The position numbers and the translations under genes are program-made. The notes beneath the pieces were generated by a model. The model searched no databases. It saw only the letters and a list, made by a program, of their open reading frames with translations, and had not been told where the DNA came from. A DNA stretch of 64,000 nucleotides, from positions 5,552,296 through 5,616,295 of the forward strand of contig JABAKD010000028.1 in the NCBI GenBank assembly GCA_012845835.1, written 5' to 3'. Numbering within the stretch: position 1 is the first letter of the stretch; each line of letters begins with the position of its first letter. Source of the DNA: Undaria pinnatifida (taxonomy: Eukaryota; Sar; Phaeophyceae; Laminariales; Alariaceae). Below, in pieces: positions 51,201 to 51,997 of the stretch.

Positions 51201-51997
51201 AACAGAATGGGCTCCTTGGTGTGACCGATTCATCGTTATATCGTCACTTTTGTCCTCATGTTTCCATCTTGACAGCGACAAAGGGGTCAAGGCATGCGGC
51301 TGCGGACCCGCCGCATCTTACACGTTTTGTCCTCTGCCCTGACCGCGTTAATGCCAGGAGCGCCGCCGTGAGCTCCATCGTCGGGTACATCCTCGGAATA
51401 GGCGACCGTCACGCGCACAACATTCTAGTCCATCAGCGTACCGCTGAGGTTGTGCACATCGATTTCGGGGTTACCTTCGAGCAGGGCAAGGCGCTGTCCA
51501 CGCCGGAGACTGTGCCCTTTCGCCTGACCAGGGATTTCGTGGATGGCATGGGTGTGACCGGTACTGAGGGAGCCTTCCGTAGGGCCTGCGACGCGGCCAT
51601 GCGAGTGCTTCGCTCGGACGCGCCCAGCGTCCTCACCATCTTGGAGGTCTTGCTGCATGACCCTCTTTACCGGTGGATGCTCTCACCCCTTGCCGCGCGC
51701 CAGCGCCAACAGGATGAGGAAAAAGGAGGTTACAGCGGTGGGAACGGGGCAGGGGTGAAGCCGCCTGCGGCGGCCGCGGCTGCGGCTGCGGCTGCGGCAG
51801 CGGCAGCGGAAGATGCGGGGGTCGGGGGGGACGCTGCGCAGCGGGCGCTTGCAAAGATCAAGCACAAGCTGCAGGGGTATGTGGACCCCAACGGGGACGC
51901 GATGAGCGTTGAGGGGCAGGTGAAACTGCTGATTAATGAGGCCAAGGACCCGGAAAAATTGTGCAAGCTGTACCCTGGCTGGGCGCCGTGGCTGTGA
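220..51997 (+). CDS. ATM: ATM/Tel1-type PI3K-like protein kinase gene, 39 exons in window, 5' end missing
   Basis: Serine/threonine kinase of the ATM (Tel1) family, which in other eukaryotes is activated at DNA double-strand breaks in the nucleus and phosphorylates S/T-Q sites. The joined exons keep one open frame over 38 introns (8,409 nt, 2,802 residues plus TGA). Domain order is a HEAT-like solenoid, FAT (about 1391-2280), kinase (about 2400-2690) and FATC (about 2770-2802). ATM rather than ATR, mTOR or DNA-PK is indicated by EPDSIYG in FAT, LVKGADDIRQDAVMEQVF in the N-lobe, GYILGIGDRHAHNIL and HIDFGVTFEQGK in the C-lobe, and a FATC ending YPGWAPWL. Human ATM is 3,056 residues, so a few hundred N-terminal residues should lie upstream. 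The protein carries Gly-, Ala- and acid-rich insertions. Exon joins were chosen by phase and by alignment from memory to human ATM. A cDNA is not available to me. Confidence 0.95.
286..535 (+). repeat. Degenerate tandem echoes of exon 1 3' edge
   Basis: About ten imperfect copies of TTTTGCTCCAGAATG lie 20-35 bp apart. The exon itself ends TTTTGCCCCAGAATG/GTAAGA. One copy near 355-373 even keeps a GGTGAGAT donor-like end. The rest of this intron (to 2117) holds the arrays and the fold-back element listed below, and otherwise nothing I recognise. Confidence 0.8.
737..908 (+). repeat. (GGGTT)n pentanucleotide array
   Basis: About 34 nearly perfect GGGTT units in an intron. Its long reading frames (Gly-Trp-Val-Gly-Leu, or Pro-Asn-Pro-Thr-Gln on the other strand) are artefacts of the repeat. 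Confidence 0.97.
1031..1131 (+). repeat. (GGTTC)n pentanucleotide array
   Basis: About 20 units of GGTTC, a one-base variant of the GGGTT array 120 bp upstream. The 909-1030 linker is a degenerate mix of both. Confidence 0.97.
1186..1399. mobile_element. Fold-back element, copy 1
   Basis: The left end CCAGGGCTTTTCACGG is matched in inverse by the right end GACCCGTGAATTGCCTTG. The interior consists of GGGTCGGATCAGG-type arms in both orientations, so the single strand can fold into a long hairpin. The flanks GATAT and AATAT may be a degraded target duplication. Related copies are at 3399 and 23035. Confidence 0.6.
2118..2720 (+). CDS. ATM: ATM exon 2 (low-complexity Gly/Asp-rich insert)
   Basis: Residues 23-223. 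The exon opens VRDWHKGNLPELAPAA after acceptor AACTGTAG and closes ARRLSQVFGK before GTGAGG, phase 0 at both ends. The middle is a Gly/Ser-rich stretch with an acidic run (GDDDDDMMNDDDD), likely a disordered insertion absent from animal ATM. The last 30 residues (MMWCARLSLAIRPDPATARR) look helical, like a HEAT repeat. Confidence 0.75.
2907..3075 (+). repeat. Dispersed repeat G, copy 1
   Basis: Begins CATGGCTGCTCGATACGAGG and runs through ACGATGACGTCGGGGTG. The same order of motifs recurs on the - strand at 57,843-57,665. No coding similarity is recognised. Confidence 0.7.
3105..3320 (-). mobile_element. Diverged SINE-1 copy
   Basis: On the - strand it parallels the SINE-1 body: GGGATTTGCTGAACCC, then CGACAAAGATG, then the GACCACGGCTGGTCCAGAATG region. 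It is much more diverged than the copies at 21974, 57282 and 59450, and the tRNA-like head is barely recognisable. Confidence 0.55.
3399..3529. mobile_element. Fold-back element, copy 2
   Basis: Left end CCAGAGCTTTTCGCCTGTCA, right end GACCCGTGAAAACCCGTGG (inverse match). Internal arms GGATCGGATCAGG and CCTGATCCGAGC are inverted about the centre. The remaining intron to 4120 shows nothing recognisable. Confidence 0.6.
4121..4222 (+). CDS. ATM: ATM exon 3 (solenoid)
   Basis: Residues 224-257, AYNDGLVDEAELFAVARAAA onwards to GSDGQE. Acceptor GCCACAG, donor GAG/GTACGG, phase 0 at both ends. The open frame continues upstream (SPALDAVDLCDSPQ), so an earlier acceptor near 4000 is possible. The match to the human ATM helix before LDMLKFLCL is loose. 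Confidence 0.72.
5132..5411 (+). mobile_element. Dispersed repeat B, copy 1, ending in C-run
   Basis: Contains GCACAAGGTGCCGAAGCCCG, CATGCGACTCGCCGAACACC and CATGCATGAATGTCGAGTAC, then a C-rich run. Four other copies in this window share order and orientation up to the same 3' C-rich junction (10411, 23850 reverse, 46172 reverse, 47634). Probably a retroelement tail or short retroposon; no protein assigned. Confidence 0.75.
6120..6242 (+). CDS. ATM: ATM exon 4 (solenoid)
   Basis: Residues 258-298, including LELVRSAVDLVLAFADPDDP and WLLRLLG. Acceptor ACCGGGCAG after a 90-nt C-rich tract, donor GGG/GTAAGC, phase 0 at both ends. HEAT-like helices. A further small exon between 4222 and 6120 cannot be excluded. 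Confidence 0.75.
6360..6420 (+). repeat. Duplicated copy of exon 4 3' edge and donor
   Basis: The segment GCTGCTGGGGGTGAGTGAGA followed by CAGAGCAGCAGCG copies GCTGCTGGGGGTAAGCAAGG and ACAGAACAACAGCG at the end of exon 4, about 150 bp downstream. It creates a second, consensus-like donor inside the intron. The rest of the intron (to 7847) holds a short telomere-like run at 6676-6700 (TTAGGG-type) and nothing else I recognise. Confidence 0.75.
7848..8011 (+). CDS. ATM: ATM exon 5 (solenoid)
   Basis: Residues 299-353, FIQQAVVARGRGR to LAGAKI, with the HEAT-like ACLAHLAHVVFKDELVLAGA. Acceptor ATGCACAG, donor AG/GTGAGA, phase 2 out. It aligns with the human ATM segment around IGAFWHLTKERK. Confidence 0.85.
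8225..8626 (+). pseudogene. Non-LTR retrotransposon 3' end with zinc-knuckle and C-run tail
   Basis: Frame from 8235 encodes MCPCGKTLKSRTHMVGQCEI, a C-x-C-x8-H-x4-C knuckle typical of the C-terminus of LINE ORF2 proteins, then AILGDRWWPQMAKQDGD. After a frame change, WKKRIERPNVGDAYF continues to KASNK and a TGA stop at the 3' end. A 22-base C-run follows within six bases. 5'-truncated. The same tail recurs at 20,290 and 37,436. Confidence 0.8.
8640..9320 (+). repeat. Five tandem copies of intron 3' end plus exon 6 start
   Basis: Five diverged 125-150 bp units precede exon 6. Each has C-run, TCGCATGCAAAACCAG, CCGATTGGT and a stretch coding RLVRAAHLSAARAIFDAFPAY. AG acceptors fall at 8653, 8782, 8906 and 9041. 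The fifth unit has CG instead (9169-9170). Exon 6 itself is the sixth unit, with AG at 9319-9320. The last four units stay open in the exon frame. Confidence 0.9.
9321..9683 (+). CDS. ATM: ATM exon 6 (solenoid)
   Basis: Residues 353-474: RLARAAHLSAARAIFDAFPD, then VRSIAAEATRVLFRRFLPGK (compare human VRMLAAESINRLFQ), then an acidic insert EGEEEGEDEDGTGG. Phase 2 in and out. Donor CAG/GTGGGG. The first part is what was multiplied upstream. Confidence 0.92.
10411..10680 (+). mobile_element. Dispersed repeat B, copy 2, C-run abuts exon 7 acceptor
   Basis: Same motif order as the 5132 copy (GGCACAAGGTGCCGAAAGCC, CATGCGACTCGCCGAACACC, CTCCGTCCCGGCACAG), ending GAGTACACCCCCCCCCC. The C-rich end lies about 37 bp upstream of exon 7. 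The stretch 9684-10410 otherwise holds G-rich and C-rich runs only. Confidence 0.8.
10717..10923 (+). CDS. ATM: ATM exon 7 (solenoid), GC donor
   Basis: Residues 474-543: YFVVGRRELEATSLATVADM, AALFHLLRRFVRPELAAAIR, LIERLAVRLGFASGPALL. Acceptor GATAAG, phase 2 in. The donor is AG/GCAAGG. Phase 2 out joins exon 8 as GPALLR-EHLMFFMSKWL, which aligns with the human segment LEDFMASHLDYLVLEWL. Confidence 0.92.
11093..11366 (-). mobile_element. SINE-2 copy with tRNA-like head and A-rich tail
   Basis: On the - strand it starts at 11366 with CCGGTCGCCCCGGTAGCGTA and TCAGGTTATCCTCGAGCCTG, the head shared with SINE-1. A different body (CCTGGATCCGCGATACG) follows, ending GGGATGAGCAAAACG plus A-run at 11093. 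Bodies without the head are at 15,300 and 43,525. Confidence 0.6.
11783..12195 (+). repeat. Pair of 80-bp direct repeats
   Basis: The segment at 11783-11863 (CAGCGCACTCCCGATATGGG, TTGGAATTAGACTACGA) recurs diverged at 12118-12195 (CAGCACCGCAGTCCCGCCAT, TGGAGTTAGGCTACGA). No coding content. Confidence 0.6.
12321..12620 (+). repeat. Two-unit 150-bp tandem repeat
   Basis: Unit 1 starts CCGAACAAACGCATAGAAAG at 12321 and unit 2 starts CCGAACAAACACAAAAAAAG at 12471. Both end CCAGAAATACACAACATAG. About 90 percent alike by eye. The antisense open frame here is a by-product. Confidence 0.9.
13001..14259. mobile_element. 1.26-kb element with perfect 19-bp terminal inverted repeats, filled with satellite
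   Basis: The left end GGTGTGTTCGGTGCGGTAC (13001-13019) is the exact reverse complement of the right end at 14241-14259. The similarity extends about 8 bp further out (ATTTTACAAG and TTTGTAATTT). Two satellite blocks (13,020-13,440 and 13,880-14,235) are built of CCGGTACCGGTATTGATGTC and GTACCGAACTTACCGAAGT units. A unique core lies between (13,540-13,870). Flanks share a GTAGCGTAGAAAACGGAGATT direct repeat (12,850-12,985 and 14,295-14,350). No recognisable transposase. Confidence 0.85.
14646..14802 (+). CDS. ATM: ATM exon 8 (solenoid)
   Basis: Residues 543-595: EHLMFFMSKWLNGRPSLGGF, PFELLRHAQANGDRGDALRA, VAVPLAVVQ. Aligns with human [20 protein letters not shown]. Acceptor TCCCTCAG, donor CAG/GTATAT, phase 2 in and 0 out. 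Confidence 0.93.
15105..15218 (+). CDS. ATM: ATM exon 9 (solenoid)
   Basis: Residues 596-633, LSPKERLREVQTMAGEMGLG to RLVRLHVADIK. Acceptor GTTGCAG, donor AAG/GTGAGG, phase 0 at both ends. Corresponds to the human segment DEVKSIANQIQEDW. Confidence 0.9.
15300..15480 (-). mobile_element. SINE-2 body fragment
   Basis: On the - strand it runs through CCTGGATCTGAGTTTCGTCT to GGGATGAGCAAAAAGG and an A/G-rich tail. No head. A 19-base C-run (15,405-15,423) interrupts the body. Confidence 0.6.
15684..15960. mobile_element. Small inverted-repeat (MITE-like) element
   Basis: Left end CCTACGGTAAAGGTACACC, right end GTCTATCGTAGCACG. The interior GTCAAGGAGCCGCGTCATCC is shared with the elements at 23,355 and 38,023. 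The rest of this intron holds a short element with AACCCCTTTA-type ends at about 16,094-16,167 (relative at 54,988), and nothing else up to 17,012. Confidence 0.55.
17013..17104 (+). CDS. ATM: ATM exon 10 (solenoid)
   Basis: Residues 634-664, AVYLPLLYTESEDGVDEDRQ to ADGFLQ. Compare human ILVNILPYFAYEG. Acceptor GCTGCAG, donor AG/GTGATG, phase 2 out. The GGTTT array starts about 12 bp after the donor. Confidence 0.92.
17117..17468 (+). repeat. (GGTTT)n pentanucleotide array
   Basis: More than 60 GGTTT units with a few variants. The Trp-Phe-Gly-Leu-Val reading frames it produces are not genes. 17,470-18,181 shows nothing recognisable. Confidence 0.97.
18182..18323 (+). CDS. ATM: ATM exon 11 (solenoid)
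   Basis: Residues 664-711: VIDGGKAGKTADNLQTLVLR, LLDMGAMDPFGAFGRVTLKP, IAETLDQ. Acceptor GCGCGAAG, donor CAG/GTGGGT. Phase 2 in rebuilds Arg with exon 10. Confidence 0.9.
18335..18660 (+). repeat. Degenerate GTTGGTCGTTCC-type minisatellite
   Basis: Dozens of loosely related 8-16 bp units (GGTCGGTCCGTTGGTCG and the like). The antisense Pro-Thr-Asp-Arg frame is an artefact. Confidence 0.85.
19020..19115 (+). CDS. ATM: ATM exon 12 (solenoid)
   Basis: Residues 712-743, VARQLEGGSASQGSTSGVDG to LLRRVNFVE. Acceptor GTTGACAG, donor GAG/GTGGGT, phase 0 at both ends. A C-rich tract at 18,893-18,960 precedes it. Confidence 0.87.
19846..19953 (+). CDS. ATM: ATM exon 13 (solenoid)
   Basis: Residues 744-779: VLLHVRRHIARAREPEAQRR, VFGMLEFVVTKARVEE. 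Compare human [20 protein letters not shown]. Acceptor TCGCGCAG, donor GAG/GTGGGG, phase 0 at both ends. Confidence 0.9.
20290..20470 (+). pseudogene. Non-LTR retrotransposon 3' tail, copy 2
   Basis: The frame reads LLCNVWKKRDERPNVGGVSI, NRNCAPAVKRC, ANGHMAKASNK, then CGA where the 8-kb copy has the TGA stop. A C-rich run follows (20,440-20,468), and the next AG is the exon 14 acceptor. Confidence 0.8.
20474..20497 (+). CDS. ATM: ATM micro-exon 14 (24 nt)
   Basis: Residues 780-787, LVSHVLAA. Acceptor AATGAG after the C-rich retroelement tail, donor GCG/GTATGC, phase 0 at both ends. It links KARVEE and IRASALTS in a region where human ATM has WAFVLRDVIYTL. Chosen because it keeps phase and helical character. 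It is the least certain internal exon. Confidence 0.5.
21459..21717 (+). CDS. ATM: ATM exon 15 (solenoid, Ala/Gly-rich)
   Basis: Residues 788-874: IRASALTSTAAAAAVGAAAA, a Gly/Ser insert, then ALMDGVFGRCMSTVKGRQLL and FGAVVEQLV. Acceptor CTTTTGGAG, donor TAC/GTAATT, phase 1 out. A donor 6 nt upstream (CTG/GTACGT) is an alternative. Either way the 3' half matches human [20 protein letters not shown]. Confidence 0.83.
21974..22290 (+). mobile_element. SINE-1 copy with tRNA-like head and A-rich tail
   Basis: Head CCGGTCGCCGCGGTGGCGTA with a box A-like TGGCGTATCTGG and a box B-like GAGTTCGAATCC about 50 bp on. Body AAATTGACTTGCGGAAAGCG. 3' end CTTGTCCAGAAGCTGGAAAG then A-rich GTGTGAAAAAAAAATATT. 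Inverted and direct copies at 57282 and 59450. Confidence 0.75.
22471..22538 (+). repeat. Two-unit 34-bp tandem repeat
   Basis: TCGGATGCCATTCATTGAAC plus CGACTTGCTCGTTT occurs twice, perfectly, at 22471 and 22505. Confidence 0.95.
23035..23268. mobile_element. Fold-back element, copy 3
   Basis: Right end GACTCGTGAACAACCCTGG matches the CCAGGGTTTTCACGGGTC end of copies 1 and 2. The interior has GGGTCGGGTCGGGTCGGGTT facing TGATCCGATCCGACCCGCGG twice. The left end is weak. Confidence 0.55.
23355..23655. mobile_element. Small inverted-repeat (MITE-like) element
   Basis: Left TGCTAACGGTAAAACCGTACACC-type end, right end GGTATGCCACAATACC then GTCGTAGCGCGCG. The interior GGGTTAAGGAATCCCGTCAC and GTTTTCGCCAG are shared with the 38,023 element. 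Confidence 0.6.
23775..23850 (-). mobile_element. Dispersed repeat B, truncated copy
   Basis: On the - strand: GGTCTATGGTCATACGACTA, CGGCCATGCACAAACTGCGG, then CACCCCCATCCACCCACCCC. Only the last 60 bp of repeat B plus its C-rich end. 23,860-24,554 otherwise shows nothing recognisable. Confidence 0.65.
24555..24736 (+). CDS. ATM: ATM exon 16 (solenoid, charged insert)
   Basis: Residues 874-934. The charged insert EESSSDDEDFELNPSSAARR and SGEEEEGDCG is followed by RVANLVLGLLK. Acceptor CATGTCAG, donor AAG/GTGCGC. Phase 1 in, 0 out. The end joins exon 17 as LGLLK-ALVVDS, matching human LDLLKYLVIDN. An in-frame TAA just upstream confirms that the exon starts here. Confidence 0.85.
25161..25510 (+). 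repeat. Acceptor-proximal 176-bp tandem duplication
   Basis: Unit 1 (from 25161) carries CTTGCACAACGCGTA, TTGCGCCTTTTG and ACCCCGTTCGTGAAATGCAAA. Unit 2 (from about 25337) carries CTTGCGCAACGCGTAG, TTGCGCTTTTCC and CCCGTTTCGTAAAAATCGCAAA. Unit 2 runs into the exon 17 acceptor. A short telomere-like CCCTAACCCTAA lies at 24,990. Confidence 0.7.
25515..26045 (+). CDS. ATM: ATM exon 17 (solenoid)
   Basis: Residues 935-1111: ALVVDSPGSMSSYVCHLHPF PD (human LLDPFPD), an Ala-rich insert, LASLSRLRGALHRC, and ARAAVGAVVRICRSERPAAV to EASRLAGE (human AVGSCLGE). Acceptor CGAAAAG, donor GAG/GTAAGG, phase 0 at both ends. Confidence 0.94.
26539..26603 (+). CDS. ATM: ATM exon 18 (solenoid, 65 nt)
   Basis: Residues 1112-1133, IGAVDPYDVELAERASTRSG G. 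Matches human EVGPIDFSTIAIQHSK. Acceptor CTCGTTAG, donor AG/GTGAGG, phase 0 in and 2 out. Intron 26,046-26,538 opens with a G-run and a TTG run. 26,604-27,934 shows nothing recognisable. Confidence 0.92.
27935..28075 (+). CDS. ATM: ATM exon 19 (solenoid)
   Basis: Residues 1133-1180: GLGPDSSVSKSASSSLEDPL, KLQALRLVASYLMDRDEGLS. Acceptor GTCAACAG, donor GAGTG/GTGAGT, phase 2 in and out. Reading frame and phase agree with exons 18 and 20. Confidence 0.9.
28277..28612 (+). repeat. GGTGGTACAGCAGTA-type minisatellite
   Basis: About 20 degenerate 12-18 bp units such as GGTACAGCAGTAGCTGGTG and GGTGCACCAGTAGGCGG. The antisense Tyr/His/Thr-rich frame is an artefact. Confidence 0.85.
28850..29246 (+). 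repeat. CCCAC-rich block merging into (AACCC)n array
   Basis: 28,850-29,065 is degenerate CCCCACCCCACC. 29,068-29,246 is about 35 units of AACCC, the reverse complement of the GGGTT array at 737. It serves as a C-rich tract about 60 bp upstream of exon 20. Confidence 0.97.
29305..29468 (+). CDS. ATM: ATM exon 20 (solenoid)
   Basis: Residues 1180-1235: ALCTAKALLSRPDTNDRLLK, SFEVQALLQPFTARLAQMNT, ALRVWNGLF. Human counterpart VTCLKNILATKTGHSF to YLQPFRTSRKKF. Acceptor CCCCAAG, donor TTCG/GTAGCG, phase 2 in and 1 out. Confidence 0.93.
30438..30589 (+). CDS. ATM: ATM exon 21 (solenoid)
   Basis: Residues 1235-1285: KTFAQWVCGLTSALLLECYA, then a loop ending RPPGGWQ. Human counterpart IWIKTLTCAFLDSGG. 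Acceptor CAACCAG, 57 bp after a 24-base C-run (30,357-30,380). Donor CAG/GTGAGT. Phase 1 in rebuilds Gly. Confidence 0.93.
30833..30931 (+). CDS. ATM: ATM exon 22 (solenoid)
   Basis: Residues 1286-1318: GSKPPLEGQDEMLALCYALC, RRKPELAACLFPA. Human counterpart LLKPMCEVKTDFCQTVLP. Acceptor GAGCGCAG, donor GCG/GTGAGT, phase 0 at both ends. Confidence 0.94.
31040..31770. mobile_element. Cluster of three MITE-like elements
   Basis: The first (about 31,040-31,285) starts GTGCTACGATAGAG and ends GGTGCACCCTCTTTTACCGTAGCAT, an imperfect inverted pair. The second and third (to 31,500 and 31,770) repeat the interior TACCTAGGCCATGGGATTTG, GTGGAGCTCCTCACGTGG and end GGTTCACC-like or GGTGCGCCGCTACTAGCG. Their left ends are eroded. 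Relatives lie at 38,023, 43,270 and 45,400. 31,770-32,603 otherwise shows nothing. Confidence 0.6.
32604..32819 (+). CDS. ATM: ATM exon 23 (end of solenoid)
   Basis: Residues 1319-1390: IVYDLVRSHDDLEDEGEGSS, AFREHLFCSDGLLGDGSRVN, VALGIEALNFLRGRQ. Human LIHDILLQDTNESW and MLAVVDYMRRQK. Acceptor TTATGTAG, donor CAG/GTGAGG, phase 0 at both ends. The intron after it begins with 130 nt of purine-rich sequence and is otherwise featureless. Confidence 0.94.
33461..34207 (+). CDS. ATM: ATM exon 24 (start of FAT domain)
   Basis: Residues 1391-1639: YYLNLDALSVARAAAQCGAQ and CSALFYAEAWIEGKF (human [20 protein letters not shown]), LLEVFSSLPEPDSIYGVPAP (human IYRSIGEPDSLYG), and YAHEGGWQNTLPAYDTLLQ. Two Gly/Glu-rich loops add about 70 residues. 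Acceptor CCACCAG, donor CAG/GTAGAT, phase 0 at both ends. Confidence 0.97.
34600..34812 (+). repeat. Degenerate GACCCGAACC / CCGATCCGAACC repeats
   Basis: Irregular repeats of GAACCCGAACC, CCGATCCGAACC and TGAACC lie on the + strand, related in composition to the arms of the fold-back elements. No clear terminal repeats. The rest of the intron shows nothing recognisable. Confidence 0.5.
35178..35330 (+). CDS. ATM: ATM exon 25 (FAT)
   Basis: Residues 1640-1690: RMGLRHVLEHYLRGLRVGPA, LRDMQFESKWRMCEWDPGLA. Human NLGLCHILSVYLKGL and YQAAWRNMQWD. Acceptor CTCTGAAG, donor GCG/GTGGGT, phase 0 at both ends. Confidence 0.95.
36061..36483 (+). CDS. ATM: ATM exon 26 (FAT)
   Basis: Residues 1691-1831. 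A Gly-rich loop, then VFQALGSLRQRNARVFESAV (human [20 protein letters not shown]), LYPCLVQLQCVVEMEEMFSV (human [20 protein letters not shown]), then another Gly-rich loop. Acceptor TATTCAG after a C-run, donor GAG/GTGAGA, phase 0 at both ends. Confidence 0.96.
36856..36941 (+). CDS. ATM: ATM exon 27 (FAT)
   Basis: Residues 1832-1860: AECLMERWRARSAPVQGHFE, SLEPALAL. Human LSEVYIKWQKHSQLL and FQEPVMALR. Acceptor CCGCAAG, donor AG/GTATGG, phase 2 out. Confidence 0.93.
37436..37573 (+). pseudogene. Non-LTR retrotransposon 3' tail, copy 3
   Basis: GGAGGAACATAGGGGGCGCC, CAGGTGTTGGAGGTGTCTCT and GGCAACAAACGAGTACGCCC align with the tails at 8.5 and 20.3 kb. Ends in CCCCCACCC, 28 bp before exon 28. 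Confidence 0.75.
37601..37724 (+). CDS. ATM: ATM exon 28 (FAT)
   Basis: Residues 1860-1901: EAMVRVLHQERPGRAGRRLV, LRHLLDVCGSARRVGHHSIA Q. Joins exon 27 as ALALR-EAMVRVL (human MALRTVILEIL). Acceptor ATCCGTTAG, donor CAG/GTACGC. Phase 2 in, 0 out. A TGCC run follows in the intron (37,868-37,905). Confidence 0.93.
38023..38277. mobile_element. MITE-like element, best-preserved copy
   Basis: Left end GTGCTACGATAGAGGTGCGCC and right end GGTATACCTATATCGTAGCAC form an inverted pair with three or four mismatches over 21 bp. Interior GGGTTAAGGAGCCCTGTCAT. About 255 bp with no coding capacity. Confidence 0.75.
38618..38908 (+). CDS. ATM: ATM exon 29 (FAT)
   Basis: Residues 1902-1998: AALHRFLQVSRAGPRGGVDI, EAMRCRLAEARVSWGKGETD (human WQLEEAQVFWAKKEQ), GALRAARAVATRLRG, and a Gly-rich loop. 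Acceptor ACCTCAG, donor GAG/GTGAAT, phase 0 at both ends. Intron 38,909-39,742 shows nothing recognisable. Confidence 0.95.
39743..40102 (+). CDS. ATM: ATM exon 30 (FAT)
   Basis: Residues 1999-2118: ALRLTGAWVSKTRSESSREI (human CLRVCGNWLAETC), LESYLNPAVEAA, a Gly/Asp-rich loop, then LCAAHFTLAEYLAGLYASVR (human LSLARFSDTQYQRI). Acceptor ACCTTCAG, donor CAG/GTAGGA, phase 0 at both ends. Confidence 0.95.
40473..40610 (+). CDS. ATM: ATM exon 31 (FAT)
   Basis: Residues 2119-2164: LNEMKRQGRPNLRQDPDYLN, LYRYAATLKKESKLDGDERA. Human counterpart around [20 protein letters not shown]. Acceptor GCTCAAG, donor GTG/GTGAGT, phase 0 at both ends. The introns on either side (40,103-40,472 and 40,611-41,236) carry no repeat I recognise. 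Confidence 0.92.
41237..41392 (+). CDS. ATM: ATM exon 32 (FAT)
   Basis: Residues 2165-2216: GTFLADALRNYGKALAASRE, VFAVVSLWFNNQADPAVEKE. Human FLCKAVENYINCLLSG and VFRLCSLWLENSG. Acceptor GCTTTAG, donor GCG/GTGAGC, phase 0 at both ends. Intron 41,393-42,086 shows nothing recognisable. Confidence 0.95.
42087..42278 (+). CDS. ATM: ATM exon 33 (end of FAT), GC donor
   Basis: Residues 2217-2280: VPSYKFIPLTYQISSRVGSA (human IPTYKFLPLMYQLAARMG), LCREHPHHSLLQLLALANGE (human MDHPHHTLFIILALANA). Acceptor CTCATAG. The donor is CAG/GCAAGT, the consensus of GC-AG introns. A GTGGGT 12 nt downstream (ATQASGH-V) is the only nearby GT alternative. Confidence 0.96.
42653..42762 (+). repeat. Two-unit 55-bp tandem repeat
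   Basis: CGGCTAGGTCCTACCATACC to CTTCCAGCTGCCGTA occurs at 42653 and 42708 with one mismatch. Confidence 0.97.
43208..43257 (+). repeat. Two-unit 25-bp tandem repeat
   Basis: TATGGCACCGTAGCCTTGGT plus CCGAC/T twice. Confidence 0.95.
43270..43500. mobile_element. MITE-like element fragment
   Basis: Shares TTGTACCTAGGCCATAGG, GTGAGGTGTTGAGCTCCTCC and the right end GGTGTATCTTTGCCGTGGCATATG with the 31-kb cluster. The left end is absent. A second right end of the family (CTACCTCTATTGTAGTACGG) lies at 43,815-43,840. Confidence 0.55.
43525..43712 (-). mobile_element. SINE-2 body fragment
   Basis: Between the two MITE pieces. On the - strand: TGACCCCAGATCTGAGTCAG, then AGAAGGGATGAGCAACAAAA. Same body as the 11-kb copy, without the tRNA-like head. 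Confidence 0.6.
44141..44326 (+). CDS. ATM: ATM exon 34 (FAT-kinase linker)
   Basis: Residues 2281-2342: YKQNVSTEKIQAARGLLQEL, an Ala/Gly loop, MPALVGALERLVEAYIELAM (human SVEALCDAYIILAN). Acceptor GGAACAG, donor ATG/GTGGGT, phase 0 at both ends. Confidence 0.92.
45054..45322 (+). CDS. ATM: ATM exon 35 (linker and kinase N-lobe start)
   Basis: Residues 2343-2432: ANTMKYHNKKPGNISFSDV, a Gly/Ser loop, VTRPPSIRPDADYRSMPTIA, GFQGSFSITE (human TIQSFKAEFRLAGG). Acceptor GCCGACAG, donor AG/GTGGGG, phase 2 out. Confidence 0.95.
45400..45660. mobile_element. Decayed MITE-like element
   Basis: GTTGGGTGATGTGTGGGGTT, CCTCGGGCGAGGATGCTCAG and GGTGCTTCTCCTGCTGTAG parallel the right half of the 31-kb elements. 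The left end is not identifiable. Confidence 0.45.
46003..46172 (-). mobile_element. Dispersed repeat B, copy in reverse, C-run at 3' end
   Basis: On the - strand: CTTCATGCGTCCCACCCAGC, TCTGAAACCCGACGTGC-like middle, GGTCTATGGTCATATGACTA, then CCTCCCCCTTCCCCTTTCCC. 5'-truncated. Confidence 0.7.
46440..46548 (+). CDS. ATM: ATM exon 36 (kinase N-lobe), GC donor
   Basis: Residues 2432-2468: GLHRPKIVHCDDSAGERCRQ, LVKGADDIRQDAVMEQ. The Lys of LVKG is the ATP-binding lysine of PIKKs. Human NLPKIIDCVGSDGKERRQ and LVKGRDDLRQDAVMQQ. Acceptor CTTCCAG. Donor CAG/GCGAGA, a GC donor. Phase 2 in, 0 out. Confidence 0.95.
46914..47119 (+). CDS. ATM: ATM exon 37 (kinase)
   Basis: Residues 2469-2537: VFATVNSFLREDPAARKRRL, RVFTYTIIPLSPDSGVLEWV, MPFGSFLTDRGSGRAGAHRR. 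Human [20 protein letters not shown]. Acceptor AGACCAG, donor GACTG/GTGCGT, phase 2 out. Confidence 0.96.
47634..47880 (+). mobile_element. Dispersed repeat B, copy with C-run
   Basis: GGAGCTGTCATCC, GCGCAAGGTGCCGAAGTCCG, ATGCATGAAATAGGTACACCCCCCCC. Longest match to the 5132 copy. 47,120-47,633 and 47,881-48,521 otherwise show nothing recognisable. Confidence 0.8.
48522..48680 (+). CDS. ATM: ATM exon 38 (kinase)
   Basis: Residues 2537-2590: LHSKCQQHMKNAVDKRAAYA, FHPAFRFFFLENFPEPFAWY. Human [20 protein letters not shown]. Acceptor CATGCAG, donor AG/GTAGGT. Phase 2 in rebuilds Trp, phase 2 out rebuilds Arg. Confidence 0.96.
49960..50635 (+). repeat. Degenerate CAGAAACGAGACTGATAA-type array
   Basis: At least 15 occurrences of GAG[AC]CTGA-type motifs, several preceded by TCAGAAA, with local spacing of 24-40 bp. 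The array sits in the largest intron (48,681-51,357), whose other parts show no recognisable feature. Confidence 0.6.
51358..51997 (+). CDS. ATM: ATM exon 39 (kinase C-lobe, PRD, FATC, stop)
   Basis: Residues 2590-2802 and TGA. Catalytic loop GIGDRHAHN (Asp codon at 51404), VVHIDFGVTFEQGKALSTPE (DFG Asp at 51461), ETVPFRLTRDFVDGMGVTG, VEVLLHDPLYRWMLSP-like helix, an Ala-rich run of about 18 residues, then VEGQVKLLINEAKDPEKLCK and LYPGWAPWL. All catalytic residues are conserved. Acceptor ATGCCAG. Confidence 0.98.
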